The position numbers and the translations under genes are program-made. DNA of 64,000 nt from DAOUJI01 sp965237875 (GTDB lineage: Bacteria > Chloroflexota > Dehalococcoidia > Lucifugimonadales > JAGWBF01). Position 1 is the stretch's first letter; the number at the start of each line of letters is the position of its first letter. This document shows positions 1 through 7,501 of the stretch, piece after piece. Under the pieces are notes generated by a model. That model was given only the letters and a program-made list of their open reading frames with translations, made no database searches and was not told where the DNA came from. The stretch covers positions 744,001 through 808,000 of the forward strand of contig CBDEGP010000002.1 of NCBI GenBank assembly GCA_965237875.1, written 5' to 3'.

Positions 1-856
1 AGGGCGGATTGATGGGAGAAGGCACCTCTCCCTCGAGGACGATTTCCTCTCGAACGGTGTCCGGGTGGGACGGCAGAGCGGCCGAGAACAACGCCTTGGT
101 GTACGGATGCAGGGGATCCTGGTACAGCTCTTCAGTTGGGCCGTGCTCCACGATTTTCCCCAGGTACATCACGGCTGTGCCGTGCGCCATATACCTGACA
201 GTCGCCAGGTTGTGAGCCACGAGGAGATAGGCCACCCCGGTTTGCTGCTGCAGGTCCACCAGCAAATTCATGACCTGGGCCCTGATGGACACGTCCAACG
301 CCGACACCGGTTCATCCAGGATAATCAGCTTGGGATAGGAAGCCAGGGCTGAGGCCACCGCCACCCGCTGACGCTGCCCTCCGCTGAACTCGTGAGGGTA
401 CAGGTTGGCCTGTTCCCTGTGGAGGCCGACCTGCTCTAAAACTTCGGAAACCCGCCGGTCCTTTTCCTCCGGCGATACTTTGCGGTTCACCACAAGCGCT
501 TCAGCTACTATGTCCTTCACCTTCATCCTGGGGCTCAGTGACGACCAAGGGTCTTGGAATACGGCCTGCACCTCAGTGCGGAACTCTTTGAGGTCCTGTC
601 CTCTGAAACCCTGGATGTCCCTGCCCTCCAGCAGGATGCGGCCGTCGGTGGGCGTCTCCAGCTTCAGCATCAGCTTTGCCGTCGTCGTCTTCCCGCAGCC
701 GGACTCTCCGACCAACCCCAATGTCTCACCGTGTCCAATGGAGAAGTTTATTCCATCCACGGCTTGGACGTGGCCGATGGTCTTCATGAACACGAGGCCC
801 CGGGTCACCGGGAAGTGTTTCTTGAGGTCCTCAACTCGAATAAGGTCTTCTTGCAT
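1..856 (-). CDS. Peptide/nickel-type ABC transporter ATP-binding protein (DppF/OppF-like), partial
   Basis: Second ATPase of an oligopeptide/dipeptide-type ABC importer; it would couple ATP hydrolysis to uptake on the cytoplasmic face of the membrane. Reading the minus strand from ATG 854-856 gives Walker A (GESGCGKT), a Q-loop region (VFQDPWSSLSPRM), the ABC signature (FSGGQRQRVAVA), Walker B (LIILDEPVSALD) and the switch histidine (VAHNLATV). The end of the visible part (LHPYTKALFSAALP and following) is the start of the oligopeptide-specific C-terminal extension. The frame runs off the window, so the gene is 3'-truncated by the window edge only. It starts 2 nt after the stop of the upstream ATPase, so the two are one operon. 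The substrate cannot be read from the ATPase alone. Confidence 0.93.
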   Translation of the reverse strand, partial: MQEDLIRVEDLKKHFPVTRGLVFMKTIGHVQAVDGINFSIGHGETLGLVGESGCGKTTTAKLMLKLETPTDGRILLEGRDIQGFRGQDLKEFRTEVQAVFQDPWSSLSPRMKVKDIVAEALVVNRKVSPEEKDRRVSEVLEQVGLHREQANLYPHEFSGGQRQRVAVASALASYPKLIILDEPVSALDVSIRAQVMNLLVDLQQQTGVAYLLVAHNLATVRYMAHGTAVMYLGKIVEHGPTEELYQDPLHPYTKALFSAALPSHPDTVREEIVLEGEVPSPINPP

Positions 857-858
857 GT

Positions 859-1869
859 CTATTCGCCGGCTGTTTCTTCCCACTCGGAATCAAGTCTCCA
901 GCAGTTGGCCGTATGGCCGTCGGAGACGGCGTAGGACTTCGGATATTCTTCATAGCAATGGGGCTGAGCATAGATGCAGCGGGAGGCGAATCTGCACCCC
1001 TCCGGCAGATCGAACATAGGGGGCGGCTGTCCTTCGATGGAGAAGAGGCGCTCCGTGCGTTCCATCTGGGGCACCGACGCTATGAGGGCCTGAGTATAGG
1101 GGTGGCTCGGCTTGTTGAACAGGTCCCTCACGTCTGCGCTCTCGACGATGCGGCCCGCATACATCACCGCCACCCGGTCACACATCCGGGCCACGATTCC
1201 GAAATCGTGAGTGATGAAAATGATGGCGAGGCCGGTTTCCGCCTGTATGTCTTTGAGGAGACGGAGGTACTGGAGTTGGATGGTCACGTCAAGGGCCGTA
1301 GTGGGCTCGTCCGCTATGATCACCTTGGGGAAGGACGACAGCCCGATGGCGCCGACCACTCGCTGCTTCATGCCGCCGCTCATCTGGTGTGGGTAGTCAT
1401 CCATGCGGCGTTCCGGGGCCGCAATCTTCACGCCTCTAAGGGCCTCTATCGCCTGGTTCACCATGCTCTTGTGGGAACCGCCGTGGGTGTTGTGGGTCCT
1501 CAGCGCCTCTACGAGCTGGTTGCCGATGGTGAACACGGGGTTCAATGATGTCTGCGGGTCCTGGAGGATCATGGATATGCGGCGTCCACGGACCTCCCTC
1601 ATCTCCTTTTCGGACTTTTCCAGCAGGTTCTCGCCTTCAAGGAGCACCTCCCCCTCGACGATCCGCGCAGCGGGTCTGGGTATGAGTCTCAGTATCGACA
1701 AGGCAGTCATTGACTTGCCGCACCCTGACTCGCCGACAATGCCCAGAGTCTCCCCTTCGGAAACCGAAAAGGTGATCCCATCAACAGCCCTGGCGATGCC
1801 TCGGCGGTTGAAGAAATAGGTGTGGAGGTTGTTGACCTCCAATAACGGCTTTTTGGTGTCTTGCGCCAT
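859..1869 (-). CDS. Peptide/nickel-type ABC transporter ATP-binding protein (DppD/OppD-like)
   Basis: First ATPase of the same importer (336 aa, usual length). Walker A GESGCGKS is near residue 45, the signature MSGGMKQRV near 160, Walker B VIIADEPTTALD after it, then the H-loop (FITHDFGIV). The C-terminal segment has the oligopeptide-family four-cysteine pattern (CRFASRCIYAQPHCYEEYP), which in relatives such as DppD binds an Fe-S cluster. The permease and solute-binding genes are not downstream in this window, which ends inside the partner ATPase. The start is ATG 1867-1869, preceded by a weak GGAA Shine-Dalgarno and a perfect palindrome at 1876-1890. Confidence 0.95.
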   Translation of the reverse strand: MAQDTKKPLLEVNNLHTYFFNRRGIARAVDGITFSVSEGETLGIVGESGCGKSMTALSILRLIPRPAARIVEGEVLLEGENLLEKSEKEMREVRGRRISMILQDPQTSLNPVFTIGNQLVEALRTHNTHGGSHKSMVNQAIEALRGVKIAAPERRMDDYPHQMSGGMKQRVVGAIGLSSFPKVIIADEPTTALDVTIQLQYLRLLKDIQAETGLAIIFITHDFGIVARMCDRVAVMYAGRIVESADVRDLFNKPSHPYTQALIASVPQMERTERLFSIEGQPPPMFDLPEGCRFASRCIYAQPHCYEEYPKSYAVSDGHTANCWRLDSEWEETAGE

Positions 1870-1875
1870 ATTTCC

Positions 1876-1890
1876 GGCGGTTTAACCGCC
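1876..1890. promoter_or_regulatory. Palindrome in the leader of the ABC ATPase gene, with -10 box upstream
   Basis: GGCGGTTTAACCGCC is a perfect inverted repeat (5-bp GC stem, TTTAA loop) ending 6 nt before the ATG of the minus-strand ATPase gene. A TATAAT hexamer on the minus strand lies at 1914-1919. The palindrome therefore sits between a plausible -10 box and the start codon, where an operator or an RNA hairpin could act. No regulator is identified. Confidence 0.4.
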
Positions 1891-1943
1891 TACTCCGTCG
1901 GTTATTATAGCGGCTAACTCAGAATGTGTCTGTAGCAAATGAA

Positions 1944-2018
1944 TGGAGCCGACGGTGGGATTCGAACCCACGGCCTGCGGTTTACGAAACCGCTGCTCTG
2001 CCACTGAGCTACGTCGGC
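1944..2018 (-). tRNA. tRNA-Thr (anticodon CGT)
   Basis: A minus-strand cloverleaf of 75 nt including an encoded CCA (tgg at 1944-1946 on the plus strand). The acceptor stem GCCGACG/CGTCGGC pairs fully. The T-arm contains GGTTCGAATCC. The anticodon stem GCGGT/ACCGC closes the loop TTCGTAA, giving anticodon CGT, which reads ACG (Thr). It is transcribed toward the ABC transporter gene 75 nt downstream. Confidence 0.97.
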
Positions 2019-2120
2019 GGTTTGTTAAATTTAGCGTCTTTTTAGGACGTTCACAACACTTTGTCAAATCTTGTAGCGCATCAGCCGTCTCTTGGCGTCG
2101 TCCGCAAGTTCGACGCCGGT

Positions 2121-2150
2121 TTGCATTTACCCAAGGGAGGCTTGTATTGT
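2121..2150 (+). promoter_or_regulatory. Possible promoter of the hicAB operon
   Basis: TTGCAT at 2121-2126 and TATTGT at 2145-2150 with an 18-nt spacer, about 30 nt before the HicA start. The match is moderate and was judged by eye. Confidence 0.3.
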
Positions 2151-2180
2151 GGTACTGAAAGTGGCGCTGCATACATAAAC

Positions 2181-2435
2181 ATGAGAGGCAAGCACAGGCG
2201 GACCCTGGTCCGTATCTTTACCAGGCCAACACCGGTAGACATAAGATGGTCTGACATCGCAACGCTGTTGCAGTTGGCGGGAGTGGAGGTTTCCTCCGGG
2301 TCGGGTTCGAGAATGCGTCTCATAAAGGGTTCTAAAGTGATGATCATACACCGGCCCCACCCTCAATCGGAGACAGGAAGGGCCACGGTACGCGACATTG
2401 CCAGCTTTCTCTCTTCCATAGGAGTTGAGCCATGA
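2181..2435 (+). CDS. hicA: HicA-family toxin
   Basis: A small protein (84 aa) of the HicA mRNA-interferase family, which has a dsRBD-like fold and cleaves mRNA when free of HicB. Seen: the N-terminal TLVRIFTRPTPVDIRWSDI, the GSGSRMRLI strand and the HRPHP segment, then TVRDIASFLSSIGVEP, in the order typical of the HicA subfamily whose antitoxin is a longer HicB. The usual GSH catalytic motif is GSR here, so the nearby HRPHP histidines may matter. Start ATG 2181 was chosen because residues upstream in the same frame are not HicA-like. The stop overlaps the HicB start (ATGA). It lies next to a tRNA gene in an accessory patch. Confidence 0.85.
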   Translation: MRGKHRRTLVRIFTRPTPVDIRWSDIATLLQLAGVEVSSGSGSRMRLIKGSKVMIIHRPHPQSETGRATVRDIASFLSSIGVEP

Positions 2436-2794
2436 TGGAGTATAAGGGATACATCGCAATGGTTGAATTCGACGATTCCGTTGGGCTGTTGCACGGGAGA
2501 GTGATGAACAGCGGCGATTATCCCATCGCCACTTTCGAGGCGACCGACGTGGAAGGGTTGCGCAAGGAATTCCATATCTCCGTGGATGAGTATCTAAACG
2601 CATGCCAGGAGGCTGGAATTGAGCCACAGAAACCCTTCTCGGGCAAGTTCAACCTTCGGCTCGGGGCAAGCCTCCATCAGCGTGTGACGGCGGCCGCCAC
2701 GGAGGACGGCATGAGCCTGAATGCGTGGATCAAGCAAATGCTGGAGGAGAAAGTCTCTCCGCGACCGAAGCGGGTTTATGACCGGACCGCCTGA
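2432..2794 (+). CDS. hicB: HicB-family antitoxin
   Basis: Antitoxin partner of the upstream HicA (120 aa). The N-terminal half (YKGYIAMVEFDD, HGRVMNSGDYPIATFEA) is the partially degraded RNase-H-like HicB fold that caps HicA. The C-terminal half (FNLRLGASLHQRVTAAATED, MSLNAWIKQMLEEK) is a ribbon-helix-helix DNA-binding domain, as expected for autorepression. ATG 2432 overlaps the hicA stop by 4 bp; a second ATG at 2435 is an alternative start. The 3' end overlaps the next gene by 17 bp, implying one translationally coupled operon. Confidence 0.87.
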   Translation: MMEYKGYIAMVEFDDSVGLLHGRVMNSGDYPIATFEATDVEGLRKEFHISVDEYLNACQEAGIEPQKPFSGKFNLRLGASLHQRVTAAATEDGMSLNAWIKQMLEEKVSPRPKRVYDRTA

Positions 2795-3107
2795 CATAAA
2801 CGGGATGACATTCGACGAGATTGCCGCCAAATACGGCGAAGAAGCCGCAATCCAGGCTGGCGGCGACGCCGACCCGGATACGTTCGAGTTGGACGAAGGG
2901 TGGTTCAAACAGGCTCGACCGGCCAATGAAGTCGTCCCTCACATTGTTGAGAGCTTTCATCAAACGAGGGGCAAGCCGAAAGCTCCAACCAAGAAACTTC
3001 TTTCGATCCGACTTGATTCGGACCTAGCGGACTACTTTCGTGAGAGCGGGAAGGGATGGCAGACACGGCTCAACGACACGTTGCGACGCGCTGTCTTCGG
3101 CCCGTAA
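2778..3107 (+). CDS. BrnA-like antitoxin (orphan), coupled to hicAB
   Basis: A 109-aa protein. Its C-terminus (LLSIRLDSDLADYFRESGKG, then WQTRLNDTLRRAV) matches the BrnA antitoxin family, a ribbon-helix-helix repressor. The middle DEGWFKQARPANEVVP is the usual toxin-contacting linker of that family. BrnA normally neutralises the RNase BrnT, but no BrnT gene is adjacent. It starts at ATG 2778 inside the hicB end (17-bp overlap), so it seems to be a third member of the HicAB operon. The longer in-frame start at 2721 is rejected because it adds only hicB-overlapping residues. Confidence 0.75.
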   Translation: MTGPPDINGMTFDEIAAKYGEEAAIQAGGDADPDTFELDEGWFKQARPANEVVPHIVESFHQTRGKPKAPTKKLLSIRLDSDLADYFRESGKGWQTRLNDTLRRAVFGP

Positions 3108-3163
3108 TACGCCCGGCTGGGGTGTAGGAATCAGCAGCAAGGGGCGTTAACGGTTCGGCCTGA

Positions 3164-4153
3164 TTAGTCCACCGAGGTAATCAGGGACTCCGCCTGGCCC
3201 CCGGCCAGGACGCGCTGGACGTTGCCGTAGCAGAACTCTAGGCTGCGCATCGAGCTCTCCCGGCTGCCGGCCGCCGAATGGGGGGTGATGATGACGTTGG
3301 GCAAGTCGAACAGAGGGTTGTCGGGCGGCGTCGGCTCCTCTTCCAGCACGTCGAGTCCGGCTCCGGCGATCTTCTGGTCCTTCAAGACCTGGTAGAGCGC
3401 TTGCTCGTCCACCACGCCGCCGCGGCAGGTGTTGATGAGGTATGCCGAGGGCTTCATCAACCCGAGTTCTCTTGTCCCCACAAGTTTGCGAGTCCTGGAG
3501 CTCAGGGGGACGTGAAGGGAGACGATGTCCGACTGCCGGAACACTTCGTCGAAAGCCACGGGGCGGGCCTGCAGCTGCTCCTGCCTTTCGGCGGACACCT
3601 CTATAACGTCGTAGAAGATGGTGTCGACGTCAAATCCCCGGAGCAGCCTGGCGACGTTGCCGCCGATGGGCCCAAGGCCCACCAGACCCACCGTCTTGCC
3701 GGTGATTTCCATGTTGGTGCGGGGAGTCACAGCCGAGCGCCACTGGCGCTCCACCGTCGTGCTGTTCCACATGCTCATCATGTTGCGGCATATCGCTACC
3801 ATCAGCCCTATGGTGTGCTCGGCCACGGTGATGGCGTTGGCGCCCCCGTTGCTGGCCACCGGTATGCCGATTTCGGCCAGTTTCCGCAGGTCCAGTAAAT
3901 CGTTTCCCGCGCTGAAGGATTGGATGAGTTTGATGGAGGGGCAGGACCGGAGAAACTCAAAGTCGTAGGGTTCGGACAACAGCATCAGGGCCTGCACGTC
4001 CTTGCAGAGGTCAATCTTCTCCTGGTCTGATAGGGAGTAGTCGATGATAAAGGCTTCAAGGTCGTCGGGCGCCCCGCTTATGAACCTGGGTCCGGCCGTG
4101 CCGCCGTACATTGGGCCAGAAAGAAAGGCTACCTTGGGTTTGCTTGAAGTCAT
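3164..4153 (-). CDS. D-2-hydroxyacid dehydrogenase (NAD-dependent, phosphoglycerate-dehydrogenase-like)
   Basis: A 329-aa cytosolic oxidoreductase interconverting a 2-oxoacid and a D-2-hydroxyacid with NAD(P). Seen: the Rossmann motif GLGPIGGNVARLL near residue 160; the catalytic Arg in NTCRGGVVDE; the Glu in LDVLEEEPTPPDNPLF; and the His in ITPHSAAGS. The N-terminal substrate-binding part carries SFSAGNDLLDL and SNGGANAITVAEHTIGLM. Substrate specificity cannot be told. It is followed on the same strand by nothing related and is separated by about 90 nt from the LLM oxidoreductase gene upstream. Confidence 0.93.
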   Translation of the reverse strand: MTSSKPKVAFLSGPMYGGTAGPRFISGAPDDLEAFIIDYSLSDQEKIDLCKDVQALMLLSEPYDFEFLRSCPSIKLIQSFSAGNDLLDLRKLAEIGIPVASNGGANAITVAEHTIGLMVAICRNMMSMWNSTTVERQWRSAVTPRTNMEITGKTVGLVGLGPIGGNVARLLRGFDVDTIFYDVIEVSAERQEQLQARPVAFDEVFRQSDIVSLHVPLSSRTRKLVGTRELGLMKPSAYLINTCRGGVVDEQALYQVLKDQKIAGAGLDVLEEEPTPPDNPLFDLPNVIITPHSAAGSRESSMRSLEFCYGNVQRVLAGGQAESLITSVD

Positions 4154-4246
4154 GCCAACCTCCCTGTGCTGAGATGGTTCGCGCCTGTTTTCGGGATTAT
4201 GGTATTCCCCAGAATGGATGTCAAATTGGAAAGTTTTTGGGCGGAC

Positions 4247-5245
4247 TTACAAGAGGACCTGTCTAGCGAACTTCTCCATCTCCTCCGCCACGACTTCCGT
4301 CGGCGTCCCGGGGACATCCGAACCAGGCATGAGGACCACGACCCGGTCCGTCCCCGCCTCTTCATAGGTCTTCAAGGTCTCCCTGTCGGGCGGCGGATAG
4401 TCGAAACGGTGCCCGCCCAGTGAAATCATTATTTCTATGGTCTTTGGGTCTCGGCCCGCCTTGAGAGCGAGCTCGTCCAGCTTTGCGCGGCCGGCGCGGA
4501 CAGTTTCGGGCCTGCAACGGCTGGCGTGCCATCCGTCCCCGTAGTCCACTATGCGCTGGAAAATCCTCTCTGCCCTGCCTCCCAATATGATGGGAGGGTG
4601 AGGCTTCCGGTAGGGTTTCGGATAGCACCAGAAGGGCGGGAAATCGTAGTGTTTGCCGTGAAACTCCGAGACGTCGGTTGTCCAGATGTTCTTCATCGCC
4701 ATAATGGCCTCTTTAGTCTGTCCCCACCGCCGGTCGAAGTCTCCTCCCATGATTTCCACCTCTTCCCGGAAGATGCCGGCCCCTATGCCGAATAGGAACC
4801 TTCCTTTGGACAGTTGGTCCAGGGTGGCGACCTCCTTTGCCGTGTGGACCGGATGCCTCTCGGGAACAAGGCAGATGGCCGTGCCCAGCTTCAGGGTCGT
4901 TGTCACGGCGCCGGCTTGAGCTAAGGCTACGAAGGGGTCCATCATGTGTCCGATCCACTGAGGCACCGTGCCGTCGGGGGACCCGTGCCACCCGGGCCAA
5001 GACCGGCGTTCCGCAGCCTCTTCAGGCTCCAGATTGTACTTCTCGCGGACCTCGTCGGTGATTCCCACGGAACCGGTCCAGGGAGTGGGGCCCTTAACGT
5101 ATTGAGGGTCGGCGACCGCCGTGGGCATCACGGGATGCTCTCCGAACCATATCGACTCGAACCCCAGAGACTCGCCCAGCTTGGCCAGGGGCGCTACGTC
5201 TACGGGCGCGTCAACCACGTATGGAGGTGAAAAGGCGATTTTCAT
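4247..5245 (-). CDS. LLM-class flavin-dependent (probably F420-dependent) oxidoreductase
   Basis: A 332-aa bacterial-luciferase-like TIM barrel. Seen: the N-terminal MKIAFSPPYV, ESIWFGEHPVMPT, TAICLVPERHPVHTAKEVAT, FGIGAGIFREEVEIMG and PPIILGGRAERIFQRIVDYG, in the order of the F420-dependent LLM subfamily. Members oxidise or reduce small organic substrates using F420 or FMN. An NpdG-like F420 reductase at 27332-27976 supports F420 use. The start overlaps the stop of the glycosyltransferase gene by 4 bp (ATGA), so they are cotranscribed although functionally unrelated. Confidence 0.9.
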   Translation of the reverse strand: MKIAFSPPYVVDAPVDVAPLAKLGESLGFESIWFGEHPVMPTAVADPQYVKGPTPWTGSVGITDEVREKYNLEPEEAAERRSWPGWHGSPDGTVPQWIGHMMDPFVALAQAGAVTTTLKLGTAICLVPERHPVHTAKEVATLDQLSKGRFLFGIGAGIFREEVEIMGGDFDRRWGQTKEAIMAMKNIWTTDVSEFHGKHYDFPPFWCYPKPYRKPHPPIILGGRAERIFQRIVDYGDGWHASRCRPETVRAGRAKLDELALKAGRDPKTIEIMISLGGHRFDYPPPDRETLKTYEEAGTDRVVVLMPGSDVPGTPTEVVAEEMEKFARQVLL

Positions 5246-5973
5246 AACTGCTCCTTCTCAGTAGTCCAGCCTCTTTGTCTCCTCAAGCTCCAGCATTGCT
5301 TGAAGAAAGCGGCTATTTCCTGGAAACCTAACTTCGACGTTCCCTGCCTGCGGTCAACGAATATTATGGGCACTTCTTCCACCTTGGCGCCCCGGTTGCG
5401 GGCCAACACGTCCAGCAGGAACTTGAATCCCCTGGGATCGATGTGAGGCATAGTCTCAGCCATCAGCTCCCGGGGGAAAGCCGCGTACCCGGAAGTTAGG
5501 TCTCGGACGGGCAATCCGACCGCCATTCTGCCCAACGCCGAAGCCAACCTGCTGCCCATGCGCCGGCGCCTAGGCCAATTCTCCGTGCCCCCGAATTTAA
5601 CATAACGGGAACCTATGGCTATTTGCGCTCTCTCCAGGGCCTCCAGCAGCCGTGGAATGTCTTCGGGGCGGTGAGAGAGGTCTGCGTCCATCATGACCCA
5701 GTAGTCTCCGCGAGCCGCCCTGAAGCCGTCGGCCAGGGCGCTCGCGAGTCCCAGCTTTTTTGGCCTGCTGACAAGGCGGACCCGATCATCTTTCTGCGCC
5801 AGACCGGCCACCTCCGCCGAGGTGCCGTCCGGCGAGTTGTCGTCCACGACAATCAGCTCGAAGTCCCATCCCGGTTCGAGCGCGTCACGGACGGCCCCAT
5901 ACAAAGGCGCTATGTTGGGGCGCTCGTTGTAGGTGGCTGTTACGACTGATACGGAAATCCTATGCTCAGACAC
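5242..5973 (-). CDS. Family 2 glycosyltransferase, polyprenol-phosphate mannosyltransferase-like
   Basis: Resembles soluble dolichol/polyprenol monophosphate mannose synthases, which make the lipid-linked sugar donor at the membrane surface. Seen: VSVVTATYNERPNIAPLYGA, the nucleotide-binding DD in LIVVDDNSPDGTSAEV, the DXD-type motif MMDADLSHRPEDIP, and the acceptor-side SGYAAFPREL. No C-terminal membrane segments are seen, consistent with the soluble class. Start: GTG 5973 has an AAGGA Shine-Dalgarno at good spacing. An in-frame ATG at 6066 would add 31 residues that do not look like the family, so the shorter form is preferred. Confidence 0.88.
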   Translation of the reverse strand: MSEHRISVSVVTATYNERPNIAPLYGAVRDALEPGWDFELIVVDDNSPDGTSAEVAGLAQKDDRVRLVSRPKKLGLASALADGFRAARGDYWVMMDADLSHRPEDIPRLLEALERAQIAIGSRYVKFGGTENWPRRRRMGSRLASALGRMAVGLPVRDLTSGYAAFPRELMAETMPHIDPRGFKFLLDVLARNRGAKVEEVPIIFVDRRQGTSKLGFQEIAAFFKQCWSLRRQRGWTTEKEQL

Positions 5974-6029
5974 GGGAATCCTTGCCACTGCCCAAGGGGT
6001 CGTATAAGATATTAGCACATCGGGCCGCC

Positions 6030-6060
6030 TTGTCTTCATGTACTCGGCGGAACATATATT
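6030..6060 (+). promoter_or_regulatory. Possible promoter for the MmgE/PrpD gene
   Basis: TTGTCT (6030-6035) and TATATT (6055-6060) with a 19-nt spacer, ending 45 nt before ATG 6105, in the divergent gap with the glycosyltransferase. By-eye match only. Confidence 0.3.
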
Positions 6061-6104
6061 AGGCATGAAAATGGCGGCATTAAGACAAATTTAAGGGGGA
6101 ATTC

Positions 6105-7496
6105 ATGGCCCAGAACGTCGGAGCCAACCTCACCAGAGACCTGGCTAAATTCTACTCGGAACTCAGCTATGAAGACCTGTCGCCGGAAACCGTGGACTCG
6201 GCGAAGTACTTCTGCCTGGACTATCTCGCAATGGCTCTCAGAGGCGCTGTCAGCGATTCCTCGGAGGTGATGCAACGCGGCGTGGACATCCTCAGCGGCC
6301 CCGGGGCCGGCGTGGTGGCGGGAACGTCGAAGAAGGTCCTGCCCCAGTACGCCGCCCTGGCCAACGGATGCGCGGCCCACAGCCTGGAGATGGACGACAC
6401 GGCCAACGACGCCTCCATGCATCCCGGGGCCGTTGCATATCCGGCAGCGTTCGCCTGCGGCGACATGACCCAGGTCAGCGGCCGGGAGCTCATCGCCGCC
6501 GTAACGGCGGGATACGACCTTATGGTGCGCCTCGGCTACGCTCTGGACCCGCGCAAGCACTACGGCCGCGGCTTCCATCCCACAGGCACCTGCGGCACGT
6601 TCGGCGCGGCTCTTATAGGCGCCCATCTCTATAAGCTGGACACTCTTCATACCGCCTGGTCGATGGGAATAGCAGGCAGCCAGGCGGCGGGTTCCCACCA
6701 GTACCTGGCCGACGGCGCTTGGACCAAACGGATGCACCCCGGTTGGGCGGCCCACAACGGCGTGGTGGCGGCTACTCTGGCCAAAGAGGGTTATACAGGC
6801 CCCATGGAGATACTGGAGGGCAAGAGCGGATTTCTCCACGCCTACTCCGACGACGTGGACCATAATGACGTGTCAAATGGCCTGGGGGACTGGTTTTACA
6901 TAAACAAGACCAGCATCAAGCCGCACTCCTGCTGCCGCTATAACCAGGGTCCCATCGACTGCATACTTGAACTGTTCGGCGCCCACGGCCTGGCGGCATC
7001 GGACGTGGAGAGGGTCAGAGTGGGCATGTTGGAAGCCGGAATGGACATCGTGGCCAACCCTGTGGACTACAAGAAAAACCCCAAGACTCTGGTGGACGCC
7101 CAGTTCTCCATGCCCTTCAGCGCGGCGGTGGCCATCACCCACGGGAAGGTTTCCCTGAACGAATACACCCAGGAGATGCTCGACGATCGGGGAATCAAGG
7201 ACCTGATGGCCCGGACCGAATGTGTGGAAGACCCGGCTCTCGAGGTGGACTATCCCAGCAAGTGGCCCGCCTGGGTCGAGATAGACACCAAGGACGGACG
7301 CACCCTGCGGTCGGACGTCGAGTACCCCAAGGGCGACCCGCAGAACCCCCTCAGCTGGGACGAGCTGAAGGACAAGTTCCGCACACTGACCCAACCGGTC
7401 ATCTCGTCCGAACGGCAAGAGGAAATAATCAAGGTCGTCGAGTCCCTGGAAAGCGTGGATGACATCCGCGTCTTGTCCAACCTGACCGCAGTGTAG
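6105..7496 (+). CDS. MmgE/PrpD-family protein
   Basis: A 463-aa member of the 2-methylcitrate dehydratase (PrpD)/MmgE fold, which includes dehydratases and isomerases of small polycarboxylates such as cis-aconitate decarboxylase. Seen: the N-terminal SAKYFCLDYLAMALRG, the AANGCAAHSLEMDDT-like signature (AALANGCAAHSLEMDDTAND, with the family His and Asp), and GYDLMVRLG, FHPTGTCGTFGAA, HPGWAAHNGVVAATLA and HSCCRYNQGPID. The Shine-Dalgarno AAGGGGG precedes ATG 6105. The next gene (CaiB-like CoA-transferase) starts 5 nt after the stop, so a shared organic-acid pathway acting on CoA-activated substrates is likely. Confidence 0.93.
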   Translation: MAQNVGANLTRDLAKFYSELSYEDLSPETVDSAKYFCLDYLAMALRGAVSDSSEVMQRGVDILSGPGAGVVAGTSKKVLPQYAALANGCAAHSLEMDDTANDASMHPGAVAYPAAFACGDMTQVSGRELIAAVTAGYDLMVRLGYALDPRKHYGRGFHPTGTCGTFGAALIGAHLYKLDTLHTAWSMGIAGSQAAGSHQYLADGAWTKRMHPGWAAHNGVVAATLAKEGYTGPMEILEGKSGFLHAYSDDVDHNDVSNGLGDWFYINKTSIKPHSCCRYNQGPIDCILELFGAHGLAASDVERVRVGMLEAGMDIVANPVDYKKNPKTLVDAQFSMPFSAAVAITHGKVSLNEYTQEMLDDRGIKDLMARTECVEDPALEVDYPSKWPAWVEIDTKDGRTLRSDVEYPKGDPQNPLSWDELKDKFRTLTQPVISSERQEEIIKVVESLESVDDIRVLSNLTAV

Positions 7497-7501
7497 GCCC
7501 G

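Noticed and set aside
1944..3107. tRNA-Thr as an integration site for an island containing hicAB
   Set aside because: No integrase and no repeated copy of the tRNA 3' end was seen; hicAB is on the 5' side of the tRNA.
6036..6863. Long minus-strand ORF opposite the MmgE/PrpD gene
   Set aside because: Shadow frame of a well-recognised gene with no family resemblance of its own.
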